Shown: in pieces, positions 34,001 through 41,862 of the stretch
Position numbering within the stretch: position 1 is the first letter of the stretch
How the letters are laid out: every line of letters begins with the position of its first letter
Source of the DNA: Oxalobacteraceae bacterium
GTDB taxonomy: Bacteria; Pseudomonadota; Gammaproteobacteria; Burkholderiales; Burkholderiaceae_D
DNA length: 45,024 nt
Direction of reading: 5' to 3'
Assembly (NCBI GenBank): GCA_021298555.1
Contig: JAJTGE010000005.1
Location: 1 to 45,024 of the forward strand
Translations under genes and position numbers: made by a program
The notes under the pieces: model-generated
Database searches by the model: none
The model's input: only the letters and a program-made list of their open reading frames with translations
Told to the model about the DNA's origin: nothing

Positions 34001-34585
34001 GTCTACCCGCTGCAGGTTTTCACGTGTGTCCTGCAAACGGTTTTCCGTTTCACGGCGACGTTCTTTGTATTTGGAAACACCCGCTGCTTCTTCGAGAAAA
34101 ATACGCAGCTCTTCAGGGCGTGCCTCAATAATTCGCGAAATCATTCCCTGACCAATAATCGCGTAGGCTCGGGGACCCAGACCCGTTCCCATAAAAATAT
34201 CTTGCACATCGCGCCGACGCACTGCTTGATTGTTGATGTAGTAGGTAGAAGTGCCATCGCGTGTGAGGGTGCGTTTTACCGAGATTTCAGCAAAACTGCT
34301 CCACTGCCCAGCTGCCTTGCCGTCAGCGTTGTCAAATAAAAGCTCAACGGATGCTCGGCCTGCAGGCTTACGGCTGGTCGTTCCATTGAAAATCACATCC
34401 TGCATGGACTCACCACGCAGCTCAGACGCCTTGGACTCGCCCAGTACCCAACGAACCGCGTCTATGATGTTGGACTTTCCGCAACCATTGGGACCCACTA
34501 CCCCCACCAGCTGACCAGGAACCTGGAAATTAGTAGGATCTACAAAGGATTTAAATCCGGAGAGTTTTATAGAAGTTAACCGCAC
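31058..34585 (-). CDS. smc: Chromosome partition protein SMC
   Basis: SMC forms the ATP-driven condensin ring that compacts and segregates the chromosome. The 1175-residue protein has the N-terminal ATPase head with Walker A GPNGCGKS (31-38) and LRGESMQDVIFNG, a long coiled coil (about 170-490), and a hinge (about 500-650, ALESVLRERTGALEVSNL, with APPAGLTPLITLL). A second coiled coil and the C-terminal head follow, with the ABC signature LLSGGEKALTA and Walker B CLLDEVDAPLDDANTVRF. The start is GTG at 34585, inside the conserved N-terminus RLTSIKLSGFKSFVDPT; no good ribosome-binding site precedes it. It diverges from dapC. ScpA/ScpB are not in the window. Confidence 0.97.
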   Translation of the reverse strand: MRLTSIKLSGFKSFVDPTNFQVPGQLVGVVGPNGCGKSNIIDAVRWVLGESKASELRGESMQDVIFNGTTSRKPAGRASVELLFDNADGKAAGQWSSFAEISVKRTLTRDGTSTYYINNQAVRRRDVQDIFMGTGLGPRAYAIIGQGMISRIIEARPEELRIFLEEAAGVSKYKERRRETENRLQDTRENLQRVDDILRELNTNLEKLQNQAEVAQKFHVLQGEQEEKQKLLWLLRKNEAQQEQEKFARDVEKAQTELEGQTAKLRHIETELEHMRQAHYAAGDRMHQAQGALYQTNSEIGSLEAQIKFVIESRSRLQTQLNSLSAQREQWQRQGTQFQEELAQSEIELEVHVTNVAEAHQAMHQKESEMPALEDAWRAAQLATTESRSRIMQVQQRIELESAHQRNASGILSGLTLRRERLTQEKSGLSEPDTSQLDELKAHVHEKQDLLERANNDLQAARSRQPALEKERRDAQEQATTQNAQHAQLESRLSTLKQLQDKLQTEGKVAPWLQKHELGKLPRLWQKLNIESGWETALESVLRERTGALEVSNLDWAKAFFTDSPPAKLSLFSLSGTAQSLDAPPAGLTPLITLLQMDDPGLRALMQDWLHGVYVAQDATTALADRTKLPAGTCFVTRQGHVVSKLSVRFYAADSEQDGMLARQLEIDNLVRQVRGQQLLADESRQHSVQADAAFTQGTLRLEELTRDVAALTDALHALQMELLRRNEILERFSQRSTQIATDLSEISAQEAEQKQIMYEAENALEQLDVELSEVQEKHEDGQTIYLEHEAKLNQARETLRELGLAAQQAEFSLRSHENRIEELKRSIGTAQEQSAQLYASMEQGTLELESLDDQAAQAGLQSLLERRSEQEAVLSNARHELDQLTQRLRGQDESKLAADRELQPMRDRIVELQLKEQAVRLSQEQFAQQLAEAQVDEAALSEKLTPDMRPSYLQGEVTRLTNQINSLGPVNMAALDELAQASERKNFLDAQNADLIEAITTLEDAIHKIDIETRDLLQDTFDKVNHHFGQLFPELFGGGNAKLVMTGEQILDSGLQVMAQPPGKKNATIHLLSGGEKALTATALVFSIFQLNPAPFCLLDEVDAPLDDANTVRFCTMVKRMAEQTQFLFISHNKLAMEMANQLIGVTMQEQGVSRIVAVDMESAANLASDVQAA

Positions 34586-35056
34586 GTGATCGACTTGTTA
34601 GCGTAAGAACATCGGAAATTTTTTGAACCCGCCCGCTTCGCAACACACAAAAGGCGCAAATAAACGGGGACGTGGGCCGTTTACCATCTAAACAGCTGCA
34701 ACTAAACGGCTCTCAAAACAGAAACCGGACATTGAATGCCCGGTCATGTCTATCAGAGGGTAATCATAACATTGGAACCCACCGATATCGACCAATCTGA
34801 GGATTTGGCGCTGACGTCAGCGTCGTCCCAAACCAATCATATTCAGTACTTTCTGCTGTTCTTGCAATTGAAAGGTCGGTCTGCGTTAACTTTACTGGCC
34901 GTAGGGTCATTACAAATCAAGTACTTACCAGTGCGTAGGCAAAAAGGGTTTCTTCCATCCTTTTCAGTCTTTGCCTTTGGCGGTATCCGTTACAGCGGTA
35001 TAATCCGCCGCCTGAGACAACGCTCTGCCAGAACATCAACATCAAAAGCGCCAGCC
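34586..35056 (+). other. smc-dapC intergenic region (471 bases)
   Basis: No gene is convincing here. A stop-free frame runs from 34736 into dapC, but its first 107 codons do not resemble the family and lie upstream of the promoter. The stretch holds an interrupted dyad at 34724-34744 (ACCGG-CATT arms), a perfect 14-base palindrome CGCTGACGTCAGCG at 34809-34822, and a -10-like TATAAT at 34999-35004. It should contain the promoters of both smc and dapC. Confidence 0.5.
34976..35004 (+). promoter_or_regulatory. Candidate dapC promoter
   Basis: A perfect TATAAT (34999-35004) has TTTGGC at 34976-34981 as a weak -35 with a 17-base spacer. The -10 is flanked by GCGG and CCGC, a short dyad. Transcription would start near 35011, giving a leader of about 45 nt. 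Confidence 0.45.
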
Positions 35057-36259
35057 GTGAATCCCTTATTGGAAAAGCTTCAACCTTATCCTTTTGAAAA
35101 ATTACGGCGCTTATTCGCCGACGTCTCGCCCGACCGCGCCCGTCGACCGATCAGCCTGGGTATTGGCGAACCCAAACACCCAACGCCGCCTTTCATACAA
35201 AAGGCACTCGCCGATAATTTAGCGGGCTTAGCCAGCTATCCAACAACCGCTGGATCCGACGCACTACGCGCGGCCATCTGCGGTTGGCTAGAACAACGCT
35301 ATCGCCTGCCCCGACTCGATCCATCCTGCGAAGTGTTACCAGTTAACGGCTCGCGTGAAGCCTTGTTCGCATTAGCGCAAGCAGTGATAGACCCGTACGC
35401 CAAAGCCGTGGTGGTTTGCCCGAATCCGTTTTATCAAATCTATGAAGGTGCCGCCTATCTCGCGGGTGCCGAGCCTTTTTTCATCAACTCGGATCCAACT
35501 AGAAATTTCTCTCCTGATTTTTCTACTGTACCCGCCGATGTTTGGCCGCGCGTGCAATTACTGTTTGTTTGCACCCCTGGCAATCCAACTGGCGCAGTGC
35601 TGTCTCTGGACGAATGGAAAGCCCTGTTTGATTTGTCAGACAAACACGGCTTTGTCATCGCATCGGATGAATGCTATTCAGAGATTTATTTTGGTAATGA
35701 GCGCCCTTTGGGTGCATTAGAAGCGGCTCACAAGCTTGGCCGCAAATATGATCGACTGGTGGCTTTTTCCAGTTTATCCAAACGCTCCAATGTGCCTGGT
35801 ATGCGCTCTGGTTTTGTTGCGGGTGATGCAGGCATATTGCAAAAGTTTTTGCTCTACCGAACCTACCATGGCAGCGCTATGAGTCCATCCATACAGTCCG
35901 CCTCCATCGCGGCCTGGAATGATGAAACCCATGTCGAAGACAATCGCACCAAGTACATACAAAAGTTTAATCAAGTCACGCCCATGCTGGCCGACGTGCT
36001 CGACGTCGCGTTACCAGATGCTGGTTTTTACCTGTGGGCCAAGGTTGATAAGCTCATCAAGATCAGCGATACCGAATTCGCGAAGCGTCTTTACGCCGAA
36101 TATAATGTGACCGTTTTACCGGGTAGCTATGTCGCGCGTGAAGCGCACGGCATTAACCCAGGTGCTAACCGAATTCGTATGGCCTTGGTTGCCGAAGTCG
36201 ATGAATGCGTAGAAGCAGCGCAACGCATAGCAGAGTTCACTCGCAAACTTGCCACCTAA
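35057..36259 (+). CDS. dapC: N-succinyldiaminopimelate aminotransferase
   Basis: DapC transfers the amino group in the succinylase branch of lysine/diaminopimelate synthesis. The 400-residue protein is a class I PLP aminotransferase with YPTTAGSDALRAAI, the NGSREALFALAQ cofactor segment, CNPFYQIYEGAAYLAGAE-type VCPNPFYQIYEG, CTPGNPTGAVLS and SDECYSEIYFG. Its PLP lysine is in AFSSLSKRSNVPGMRSGF (about Lys242), and the arginine is near ANRIRMALV. The start is taken as GTG at 35057 (VNPLLEKLQPYPFEKLR), because family members begin there and a -10 element lies upstream at 34999; the ribosome-binding site is weak. dapC-dapD-dapE are in order. Confidence 0.9.
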   Translation: MNPLLEKLQPYPFEKLRRLFADVSPDRARRPISLGIGEPKHPTPPFIQKALADNLAGLASYPTTAGSDALRAAICGWLEQRYRLPRLDPSCEVLPVNGSREALFALAQAVIDPYAKAVVVCPNPFYQIYEGAAYLAGAEPFFINSDPTRNFSPDFSTVPADVWPRVQLLFVCTPGNPTGAVLSLDEWKALFDLSDKHGFVIASDECYSEIYFGNERPLGALEAAHKLGRKYDRLVAFSSLSKRSNVPGMRSGFVAGDAGILQKFLLYRTYHGSAMSPSIQSASIAAWNDETHVEDNRTKYIQKFNQVTPMLADVLDVALPDAGFYLWAKVDKLIKISDTEFAKRLYAEYNVTVLPGSYVAREAHGINPGANRIRMALVAEVDECVEAAQRIAEFTRKLAT

Positions 36260-36287
36260 ATTTCTAATTACTTACTATTAAAAAATC

Positions 36288-37112
36288 ATGAGCCAACAAC
36301 TGCAAACACTAATCGACAACGCATGGGAAGAGCGTACTAATTTTTCACCTAAATCAGCACCTGCTGACGTACGTAATGCCGTTGCCGACGTACTTGAACA
36401 GTTGAACGCCGGATCACTGCGCGTGGCACAAAAAGATAGCGGCCAATGGGTAGTTAATCAGTGGGTTAAAAAAGCGGTATTGCTCTCCTTCCGTCTGGAA
36501 GATAACGTTGCCATTCCTGGTGGCGGCGGTATGCAGTTCTATGACAAAGTACCAACCAAGTTTGCCAATTACACGCCTGAAGATTTTGCCCAAGGCGGCT
36601 TTCGTGTAGTGCCTCCTGCGGTGGCTAGACGCGGCAGCTTCATCGGTAAAAACGTCGTGCTCATGCCCTCGTATGTAAATATCGGCGCTTATGTCGATGA
36701 AGGCACCATGGTCGATACATGGGCTACCGTTGGTTCATGCGCGCAAATCGGAAAAAATGTACACCTCTCTGGTGGCGTAGGTATCGGTGGCGTACTCGAA
36801 CCCATGCAAGCTAACCCCACCATTATTGAAGACAATTGTTTTATAGGCGCTCGTTCAGAGGTGGTTGAAGGCGTTATCGTTGAAGCCAACTCAGTAATTT
36901 CTATGGGCGTCTACATAGGCCAATCAACCAAGATTTATGATCGCGCTACGGGCGAAGTTACCTACGGTCGCATCCCAGAGGGCTCGGTAGTGGTATCAGG
37001 TAATCTACCGTCAGCCGACGGCAAATACAGCTTGTATTGCGCTGTGATTGTTAAACGTGTTGATGAAAAAACTCGCTCAAAAACCAGCATTAACGAATTA
37101 CTGCGCGACTAA
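36288..37112 (+). CDS. dapD: Tetrahydrodipicolinate N-succinyltransferase
   Basis: DapD transfers a succinyl group from succinyl-CoA to tetrahydrodipicolinate, the step before DapC. The 274-residue protein has the N-terminal helical domain ([17 protein letters not shown]), then hexapeptide repeats (about 105-220: [30 protein letters not shown], shown in parts as [12 protein letters not shown] and [20 protein letters not shown]). The [34 protein letters not shown] segment is the active-site region (key part GIGGVLEP). Length and motifs are standard. It lies 28 bases after dapC. Confidence 0.97.
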   Translation: MSQQLQTLIDNAWEERTNFSPKSAPADVRNAVADVLEQLNAGSLRVAQKDSGQWVVNQWVKKAVLLSFRLEDNVAIPGGGGMQFYDKVPTKFANYTPEDFAQGGFRVVPPAVARRGSFIGKNVVLMPSYVNIGAYVDEGTMVDTWATVGSCAQIGKNVHLSGGVGIGGVLEPMQANPTIIEDNCFIGARSEVVEGVIVEANSVISMGVYIGQSTKIYDRATGEVTYGRIPEGSVVVSGNLPSADGKYSLYCAVIVKRVDEKTRSKTSINELLRD

Positions 37113-37173
37113 TTTCTCAGCTAATTTCATACTGGGTGGTCGAATCTGACCATCCATACATCGCAATCAAACC

Positions 37174-37524
37174 ATGCCCATTACTGTTTACGGTATACCT
37201 AACTGCGGCAGCGTACAAAAAGCCCGAACATGGCTGGATACGCAAGGGTTACCCTATGAATTTCATGACTTTAAAAAAGCTGGCTTAAGCAAAGACATCA
37301 TTGCTGCCTGGTTGAAGGTAGTTACCTGGGAAATCTTGGTAAACAAAAAAGGCACTACCTGGCGCGGCTTGTCTGAGTCGACCAAAGCATCCATCACCAC
37401 TGCCGCCAGTGCAACGCAATTAATGCTGGAAAATCCCAGTGTGATTAAGCGCCCGGTACTGTGCCAGGGTAAAAATGTATTAGTTGGATTTGATGCCTCT
37501 CTCTACGAAGAACAACTACGCTAA
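37174..37524 (+). CDS. ArsC/Spx-family (YffB-like) thioredoxin-fold protein
   Basis: The 116-residue protein starts [22 protein letters not shown] and contains [12 protein letters not shown], the [17 protein letters not shown] region and [16 protein letters not shown], the ArsC/Spx fold. Only one cysteine (Cys11) is in the N-terminal active-site loop, so it is not a classical arsenate reductase with three catalytic cysteines; it resembles E. coli YffB, a glutathione-linked protein of unclear role. YffB-dapE adjacency is conserved in proteobacteria. The stop overlaps the dapE ATG by one base (TAATG), so the two are translationally coupled. Confidence 0.88.
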   Translation: MPITVYGIPNCGSVQKARTWLDTQGLPYEFHDFKKAGLSKDIIAAWLKVVTWEILVNKKGTTWRGLSESTKASITTAASATQLMLENPSVIKRPVLCQGKNVLVGFDASLYEEQLR

Positions 37525-38651
37525 TGAGCAAGACACTCGCACTCACCGAAGAATTGATATCGCTGCATTCCGTTACGCCTGCTGATGGCGGCTGCCAGTT
37601 AAAAATGGCAGAACGTCTTGCACCGTTAGGGTTTACCTGTGAAACCATCGCATCGGGCGAAGTCACTAATTTGTGGGCGCGCCGAGGCACAGCTCAACCT
37701 CTGCTGGTGTTTGCAGGCCACACCGATGTGGTACCGACAGGCCCATTAGATCAATGGTCATCCGATCCATTCAAGCCCACGCATCGCGATGGCAAACTGT
37801 ATGGCCGTGGTGCTGCTGACATGAAAACCTCACTCGCGGCGATGATCGTCGCAGTGGAAGAATTTACAGCCAGCCATCCGAATCACAACGGGTCTATTGG
37901 CTTTTTAATTACGAGTGATGAAGAAGGCCCCGCAATCGATGGCACCGTTGTCGTGTGCGACTTACTTAAAGCACGCGGCGAACAACTCGACTATTGCATC
38001 GTCGGTGAACCCACCTCGGTCAAACACATCGGTGACATGATTAAAAACGGTCGCCGAGGCACCATGTCAGGCAAGTTGGTGATCAAAGGCATACAAGGTC
38101 ACATCGCCTACCCTCACATGGCAAAAAATCCTATTCATCTAGCCATGCCCGCACTCGCTGAATTAGCTACTGTGCAATGGGATACCGGTAACGAGTATTA
38201 CTTGCCTACGTCGTGGCAAATGTCGAATATTCACGCAGGTACAGGCGCATCAAATGTGATTCCTGGTCAATGCGTAATAGATTTTAATTTTCGTTTTTCC
38301 ACTGCGAGTACCGTCGATGGTTTGCAACAAGGTGTGCATGCCTTGCTCGATAAACACGAACTAAATTACGACCTCACATGGACTGTCGGTGGTTTGCCCT
38401 TCCTCACACCCGCCGGAGAACTCAGCAACGCCATTGCTGCAGCCATCAAAACCGAAACGGGGCTTGATACCGAGTTATCCACCACAGGCGGAACCTCCGA
38501 TGGGCGATTCATCGCGCAAATCTGCCCCCAAGTCATAGAATGTGGACCCACCAATGCCAGCATTCATAAAATCAATGAGCATGTTGCGGTAGAAGAAATC
38601 GAACCACTCAAAAATATTTATCGGCGCACCTTGGAAAATTTACTGCTGTAA
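37524..38651 (+). CDS. dapE: Succinyl-diaminopimelate desuccinylase
   Basis: DapE is a two-zinc amidohydrolase that removes succinate to give LL-diaminopimelate for lysine and peptidoglycan. The 375-residue protein has [15 protein letters not shown] (His66, Asp68), [18 protein letters not shown] (bridging Asp about 99), [13 protein letters not shown] (catalytic and ligand glutamates about 133-134), [33 protein letters not shown] and the last zinc ligand in [16 protein letters not shown]. The family is complete. It overlaps the YffB-like gene by one base; 197 bases separate it from prmB. Confidence 0.97.
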   Translation: MSKTLALTEELISLHSVTPADGGCQLKMAERLAPLGFTCETIASGEVTNLWARRGTAQPLLVFAGHTDVVPTGPLDQWSSDPFKPTHRDGKLYGRGAADMKTSLAAMIVAVEEFTASHPNHNGSIGFLITSDEEGPAIDGTVVVCDLLKARGEQLDYCIVGEPTSVKHIGDMIKNGRRGTMSGKLVIKGIQGHIAYPHMAKNPIHLAMPALAELATVQWDTGNEYYLPTSWQMSNIHAGTGASNVIPGQCVIDFNFRFSTASTVDGLQQGVHALLDKHELNYDLTWTVGGLPFLTPAGELSNAIAAAIKTETGLDTELSTTGGTSDGRFIAQICPQVIECGPTNASIHKINEHVAVEEIEPLKNIYRRTLENLLL

Positions 38652-38684
38652 TTCAGCGTTCCATTTGCAATAAGCCAGGAACGT

Positions 38685-38725
38685 CTCTGTCATTCTTGCT
38701 ACAGAGCTCCTTAATATTTTTTATT
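38685..38725 (+). terminator. Possible terminator after dapE
   Basis: CTCTGT (38685-38690) pairs with ACAGAG (38701-38706) and is followed by a T-rich run (38709-38725). The stem is short and the loop is ten bases, so efficiency is doubtful. It starts about 34 bases after the dapE stop. Confidence 0.3.
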
Positions 38726-38848
38726 TACCGGCTCACCTTAAACGTGACCTTTACTAGGAATAACCATCGGAATTCACTTAACAGTGCGGCAATTCCGGTA
38801 TCCTTGCAGTCCGAATAGCTTTGATGCCTGCTCCAGCGGGACGCCTCA

Positions 38849-39727
38849 ATGACCCACCCGTTCCATACCTTGCGAGATTTGCTGCGCCATGCGGTTACCC
38901 GCTTTATGACCGAAGGTCTTTTTTTCGGGCATGGCAGCAGCAGCGCCTATGATGAAGCCGCGTATCTGATTCTGCATACGCTCAAACTTCCAATCGACAA
39001 ACTTGACCCTTTTTTAGATGCCAGACTGCTGCCCGAAGAAATCGCAGCCGTATTAGCCGTCATCGATCGCCGCACGTCAGAACGACTACCTGCGGCTTAT
39101 TTGACGAATGAGGCCTGGCTCACAGATTACCGATTCTATGTAGATGAGCGCGTAATCGTTCCGCGCTCGTACATTGCCGAGCTCATACCTGAACATTTTC
39201 AGCCCTGGGTAGGTGATGCATGGACTATTCATCATGTACTCGAGCTTTGTACTGGCTCAGGATGCCTGGCCATCATGCTGGCAGATGCCTTTCCAAACGC
39301 TCGGGTGGATGCGGTTGATCTATCGACTGACGCACTTGAGGTTGCTAAACGCAATGTTGAAGACTACCAGCTAGAAAAGCGTGTTCATCTCATTGAATCG
39401 GATCTATACGAAAAACTGCCACCACAAAAATACGATTTGATTATTTCTAATCCCCCGTATGTCAACAGCAAAGCCATGGCATCACTGCCCGCAGAGTATC
39501 GCCACGAGCCACAGATGGCATTAGCCGGTGGTAACGACGGCATGGATTTAGTGCGTCGTATTGTGAAAGGCGCTAAAGAGCGTTTAACAACCAACGGCAT
39601 ATTGATCGTAGAGATCGGTAATGAATTTACTCATGCTGAAACAGCCTTCCACGATCTAGGTCTTACCTGGTTATCCACTAGCGCTGGCGATGCCTCCGTC
39701 TTTTTACTTACAGCTGATCAGCTGTGA
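38849..39727 (+). CDS. prmB: 50S ribosomal protein L3 glutamine N5-methyltransferase
   Basis: PrmB methylates a glutamine of ribosomal protein L3 using S-adenosylmethionine. The 292-residue protein has the helical N-terminal domain (HTLRDLLRHAVTRFMTEGLFFGHGS), PRSYIAELIPE, the SAM-binding VLELCTGSGCLAIMLA (about 130-145), DAVDLSTDALEVAKRN and the catalytic NPPY motif (IISNPPYVNSKAM, 201-204). The segment MASLPAEYRHEPQMALAGGNDGMDLVRRI separates PrmB from its paralogue PrmC. dapE-prmB linkage is typical for betaproteobacteria. Its own promoter is likely, because of the 197-base gap. Confidence 0.95.
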   Translation: MTHPFHTLRDLLRHAVTRFMTEGLFFGHGSSSAYDEAAYLILHTLKLPIDKLDPFLDARLLPEEIAAVLAVIDRRTSERLPAAYLTNEAWLTDYRFYVDERVIVPRSYIAELIPEHFQPWVGDAWTIHHVLELCTGSGCLAIMLADAFPNARVDAVDLSTDALEVAKRNVEDYQLEKRVHLIESDLYEKLPPQKYDLIISNPPYVNSKAMASLPAEYRHEPQMALAGGNDGMDLVRRIVKGAKERLTTNGILIVEIGNEFTHAETAFHDLGLTWLSTSAGDASVFLLTADQL

Positions 39728-39773
39728 TATTTTTTCACCCTCTTACCGCGGCATTTAGTCTGCTTAGTTTCAC

Positions 39774-41720
39774 ATGATCCGTCTTCAGCAATTGTCACTT
39801 ATGCGTGGCACTAAATCTCTGTTCGAGTCTGTCGACCTGACGCTCAATCCGGGTGAAAAAATTGGCCTCATCGGTGCTAATGGTTCAGGTAAATCAACGT
39901 TGTTTGCCATGCTGCGCGACGAAGTCCATCCCGATCTGGGAAGCATCGATTTCCCTCGCAGTTGGCGCGTATCGCATGTGGCCCAAGAAACTCCCGCACT
40001 CGATCGTCCTGCACTTGACTATGCAATTGATGGTGATGTGACCTTACGCGCACTAGAACACGAGCTCGAACTACTGGAACAGCAAGGCGATGCTGCTGAT
40101 GGCAATCACATAGGCGAACTCCACGGTAAGTTGGCTGACGCAGATGCCTACACCATACGCTCACGGGCGGAACAATTACTCAACGGATTAGGCTTTTCAT
40201 TAGCTCAAATGCAGATGCCTGTAGCTAGCTTTTCTGGTGGCTGGCGCATGCGCTTAAATTTGGCACAAGCGCTGATCTGCCCGTCCGATCTTTTACTGCT
40301 GGATGAACCAACCAACCACTTGGATTTGGATGCCATACTCTGGATGGAAGAATGGCTTAAGCGTTACGAAGGCACATTATTAATTATTTCTCACGACCGA
40401 GATTTTTTAGACGGTGTATCCAATGTAACGGTTCATGTCGATGATAAAAAATTAAAACGCTATAGCGGTAATTACAGTGCGTTTGAGCGCCAGCGTGCAG
40501 CCCATCTCGAATTAATGGAAGCTGCTATCGACAAGCAGCAACGTAAACGCGCTCATCTAACATCGTTTATCGAGCGATTCAAAGCAAAAGCCTCCAAAGC
40601 CAAACAAGCACAAAGCCGTGTGAAGGCTCTGGCCCGCATGGAAGAACTAGCTCCTTTACGAGCTGCTGCCGAATTTTCATTTGAGTTTCGCGAACCTGAA
40701 CGAGCACCCAATCCACTATTAGTTCTAGAAAAAGTCGATGCAGGTTATCGCAGCGATGATGGCGAAGAAAAATGCATCGTTTCGCAAATCGATTTTTCGC
40801 TGCAGCCGGGGCAGCGTATAGGTTTACTGGGTGTCAATGGTGCAGGTAAATCCACATTCATTAAAACGATTGCGGGTGATATACAAGCCCTACATGGCGT
40901 ATCCCAATTTGGCAAAGGTCTGGTGATTGGCTATTTTGCACAACACCAACTCGAAATGTTGCGACCAGATGATTCGCCATTAATGCACCTCTCGCGCATA
41001 GCGCCCGATGTACGTGAACAGGAACTCCGTAATTTCTTAGGACGGTTCAACTTTCCCGGTGAGATGGTCAGAAGTCCAATAGCGCCTTTTTCTGGTGGTG
41101 AAAAAGCACGACTCGCTTTGGCCTTGATAGTCTGGCAGCGACCTAACTTGCTACTTCTTGATGAACCAACTAACCATTTAGATCTGGAAACGCGTGAAGC
41201 ATTGACAGAAGCTCTCGCTCAATTCGAGGGCACTATGCTGCTGGTATCACACGACAGACATCTCTTGCGTGCAACCTCGGATGAATTCGTGATCGTTGCT
41301 GATGGCAAGATGACGCCATTTGAAGGTGATTTGGATGACTACCGCGATTGGATGCTGAAGACTAAATTAGCTGCTCAAAATGCCGCTCGCCTAACGCCAG
41401 TACCGGTGGTTGTAGAGACCACCAAAATCGAGCGCGGTGAACAAAAGAAAATGGGTGCACAAGAACGGCAGCGCATAGCTAGTCTAAAAAAACCTTTGGC
41501 AGTCAAGCTTGCTAAGCTTGAAAATGAAATCAGTGCTCTTACAAAAAAACAAGAAGAGATAGAAAGTGCTCTGGCAGATGAGACTATCTATGATGCATCG
41601 CGCAAAGATGATCTAAAAAAATTACTGGATGCACAGGTGAGAAACAAACAGCTACTTGAAAAAATTGAATCAGAATGGTTGAAACTAACTGACGAACTAG
41701 ATCAACTTCAGACTGAATAA
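39774..41720 (+). CDS. yheS: ABC-F protein, YheS type
   Basis: ABC-F proteins are soluble, twin-ATPase factors that bind the ribosomal E site and relieve stalls; they lack membrane domains. The 648-residue protein has two nucleotide-binding domains. The first has Walker A GANGSGKST (34-42), signature FSGGWRMRLNLAQAL and Walker B LLLLDEPTNHLDLDA. The second has GVNGAGKST, FSGGEKARLALAL and LLLLDEPTNHLDLET. Between them is the charged P-site tRNA interaction motif linker (KQQRKRAHLTSFIERFKAKA). SFPRSW-like FPRSWRVSHVAQETPALDRPALDYAIDGD is diagnostic for YheS. A C-terminal coiled coil (about 560-645) follows. It starts 47 bases after prmB. Confidence 0.93.
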   Translation: MIRLQQLSLMRGTKSLFESVDLTLNPGEKIGLIGANGSGKSTLFAMLRDEVHPDLGSIDFPRSWRVSHVAQETPALDRPALDYAIDGDVTLRALEHELELLEQQGDAADGNHIGELHGKLADADAYTIRSRAEQLLNGLGFSLAQMQMPVASFSGGWRMRLNLAQALICPSDLLLLDEPTNHLDLDAILWMEEWLKRYEGTLLIISHDRDFLDGVSNVTVHVDDKKLKRYSGNYSAFERQRAAHLELMEAAIDKQQRKRAHLTSFIERFKAKASKAKQAQSRVKALARMEELAPLRAAAEFSFEFREPERAPNPLLVLEKVDAGYRSDDGEEKCIVSQIDFSLQPGQRIGLLGVNGAGKSTFIKTIAGDIQALHGVSQFGKGLVIGYFAQHQLEMLRPDDSPLMHLSRIAPDVREQELRNFLGRFNFPGEMVRSPIAPFSGGEKARLALALIVWQRPNLLLLDEPTNHLDLETREALTEALAQFEGTMLLVSHDRHLLRATSDEFVIVADGKMTPFEGDLDDYRDWMLKTKLAAQNAARLTPVPVVVETTKIERGEQKKMGAQERQRIASLKKPLAVKLAKLENEISALTKKQEEIESALADETIYDASRKDDLKKLLDAQVRNKQLLEKIESEWLKLTDELDQLQTE

Positions 41721-41737
41721 AAAAGTGATTTTTTATT
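41716..41737. terminator. All-A/T hairpin at the YheS stop codon
   Basis: AATAAAAAA (41716-41724) pairs perfectly with TTTTTTATT (41729-41737) around a GTGA tetraloop. It contains the stop codon of the ABC-F gene. The A/T-only stem is weak, but its own T-run and the GNRA-type loop could give a modest terminator on the plus strand. It lies 125 bases downstream of the TonB receptor stop on the other strand. Confidence 0.3.
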
Positions 41738-41862
41738 GAACAAATCATGGCTGCACAAGAATTAACACCACTCAGTGCGGGCTTTGCAACCCATAAAAGA
41801 GCTATGCCCACCTTTGGTCGTCCGTGCAGTTACTTATGCGGTAAGAAAATAGTTATAACGAA

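Noticed and set aside
34736-35056. N-terminal extension of dapC by 107 residues
   Set aside because: The extra part does not look like an aminotransferase, has no ribosome-binding site, and includes a likely promoter just before the GTG at 35057.
38661-38682. CGTTCC/GGAACG hairpin after dapE as a terminator
   Set aside because: Loop of about 15 bases and no T-run directly after it; the neighbouring CTCTGT/ACAGAG stem is a better but still weak candidate.
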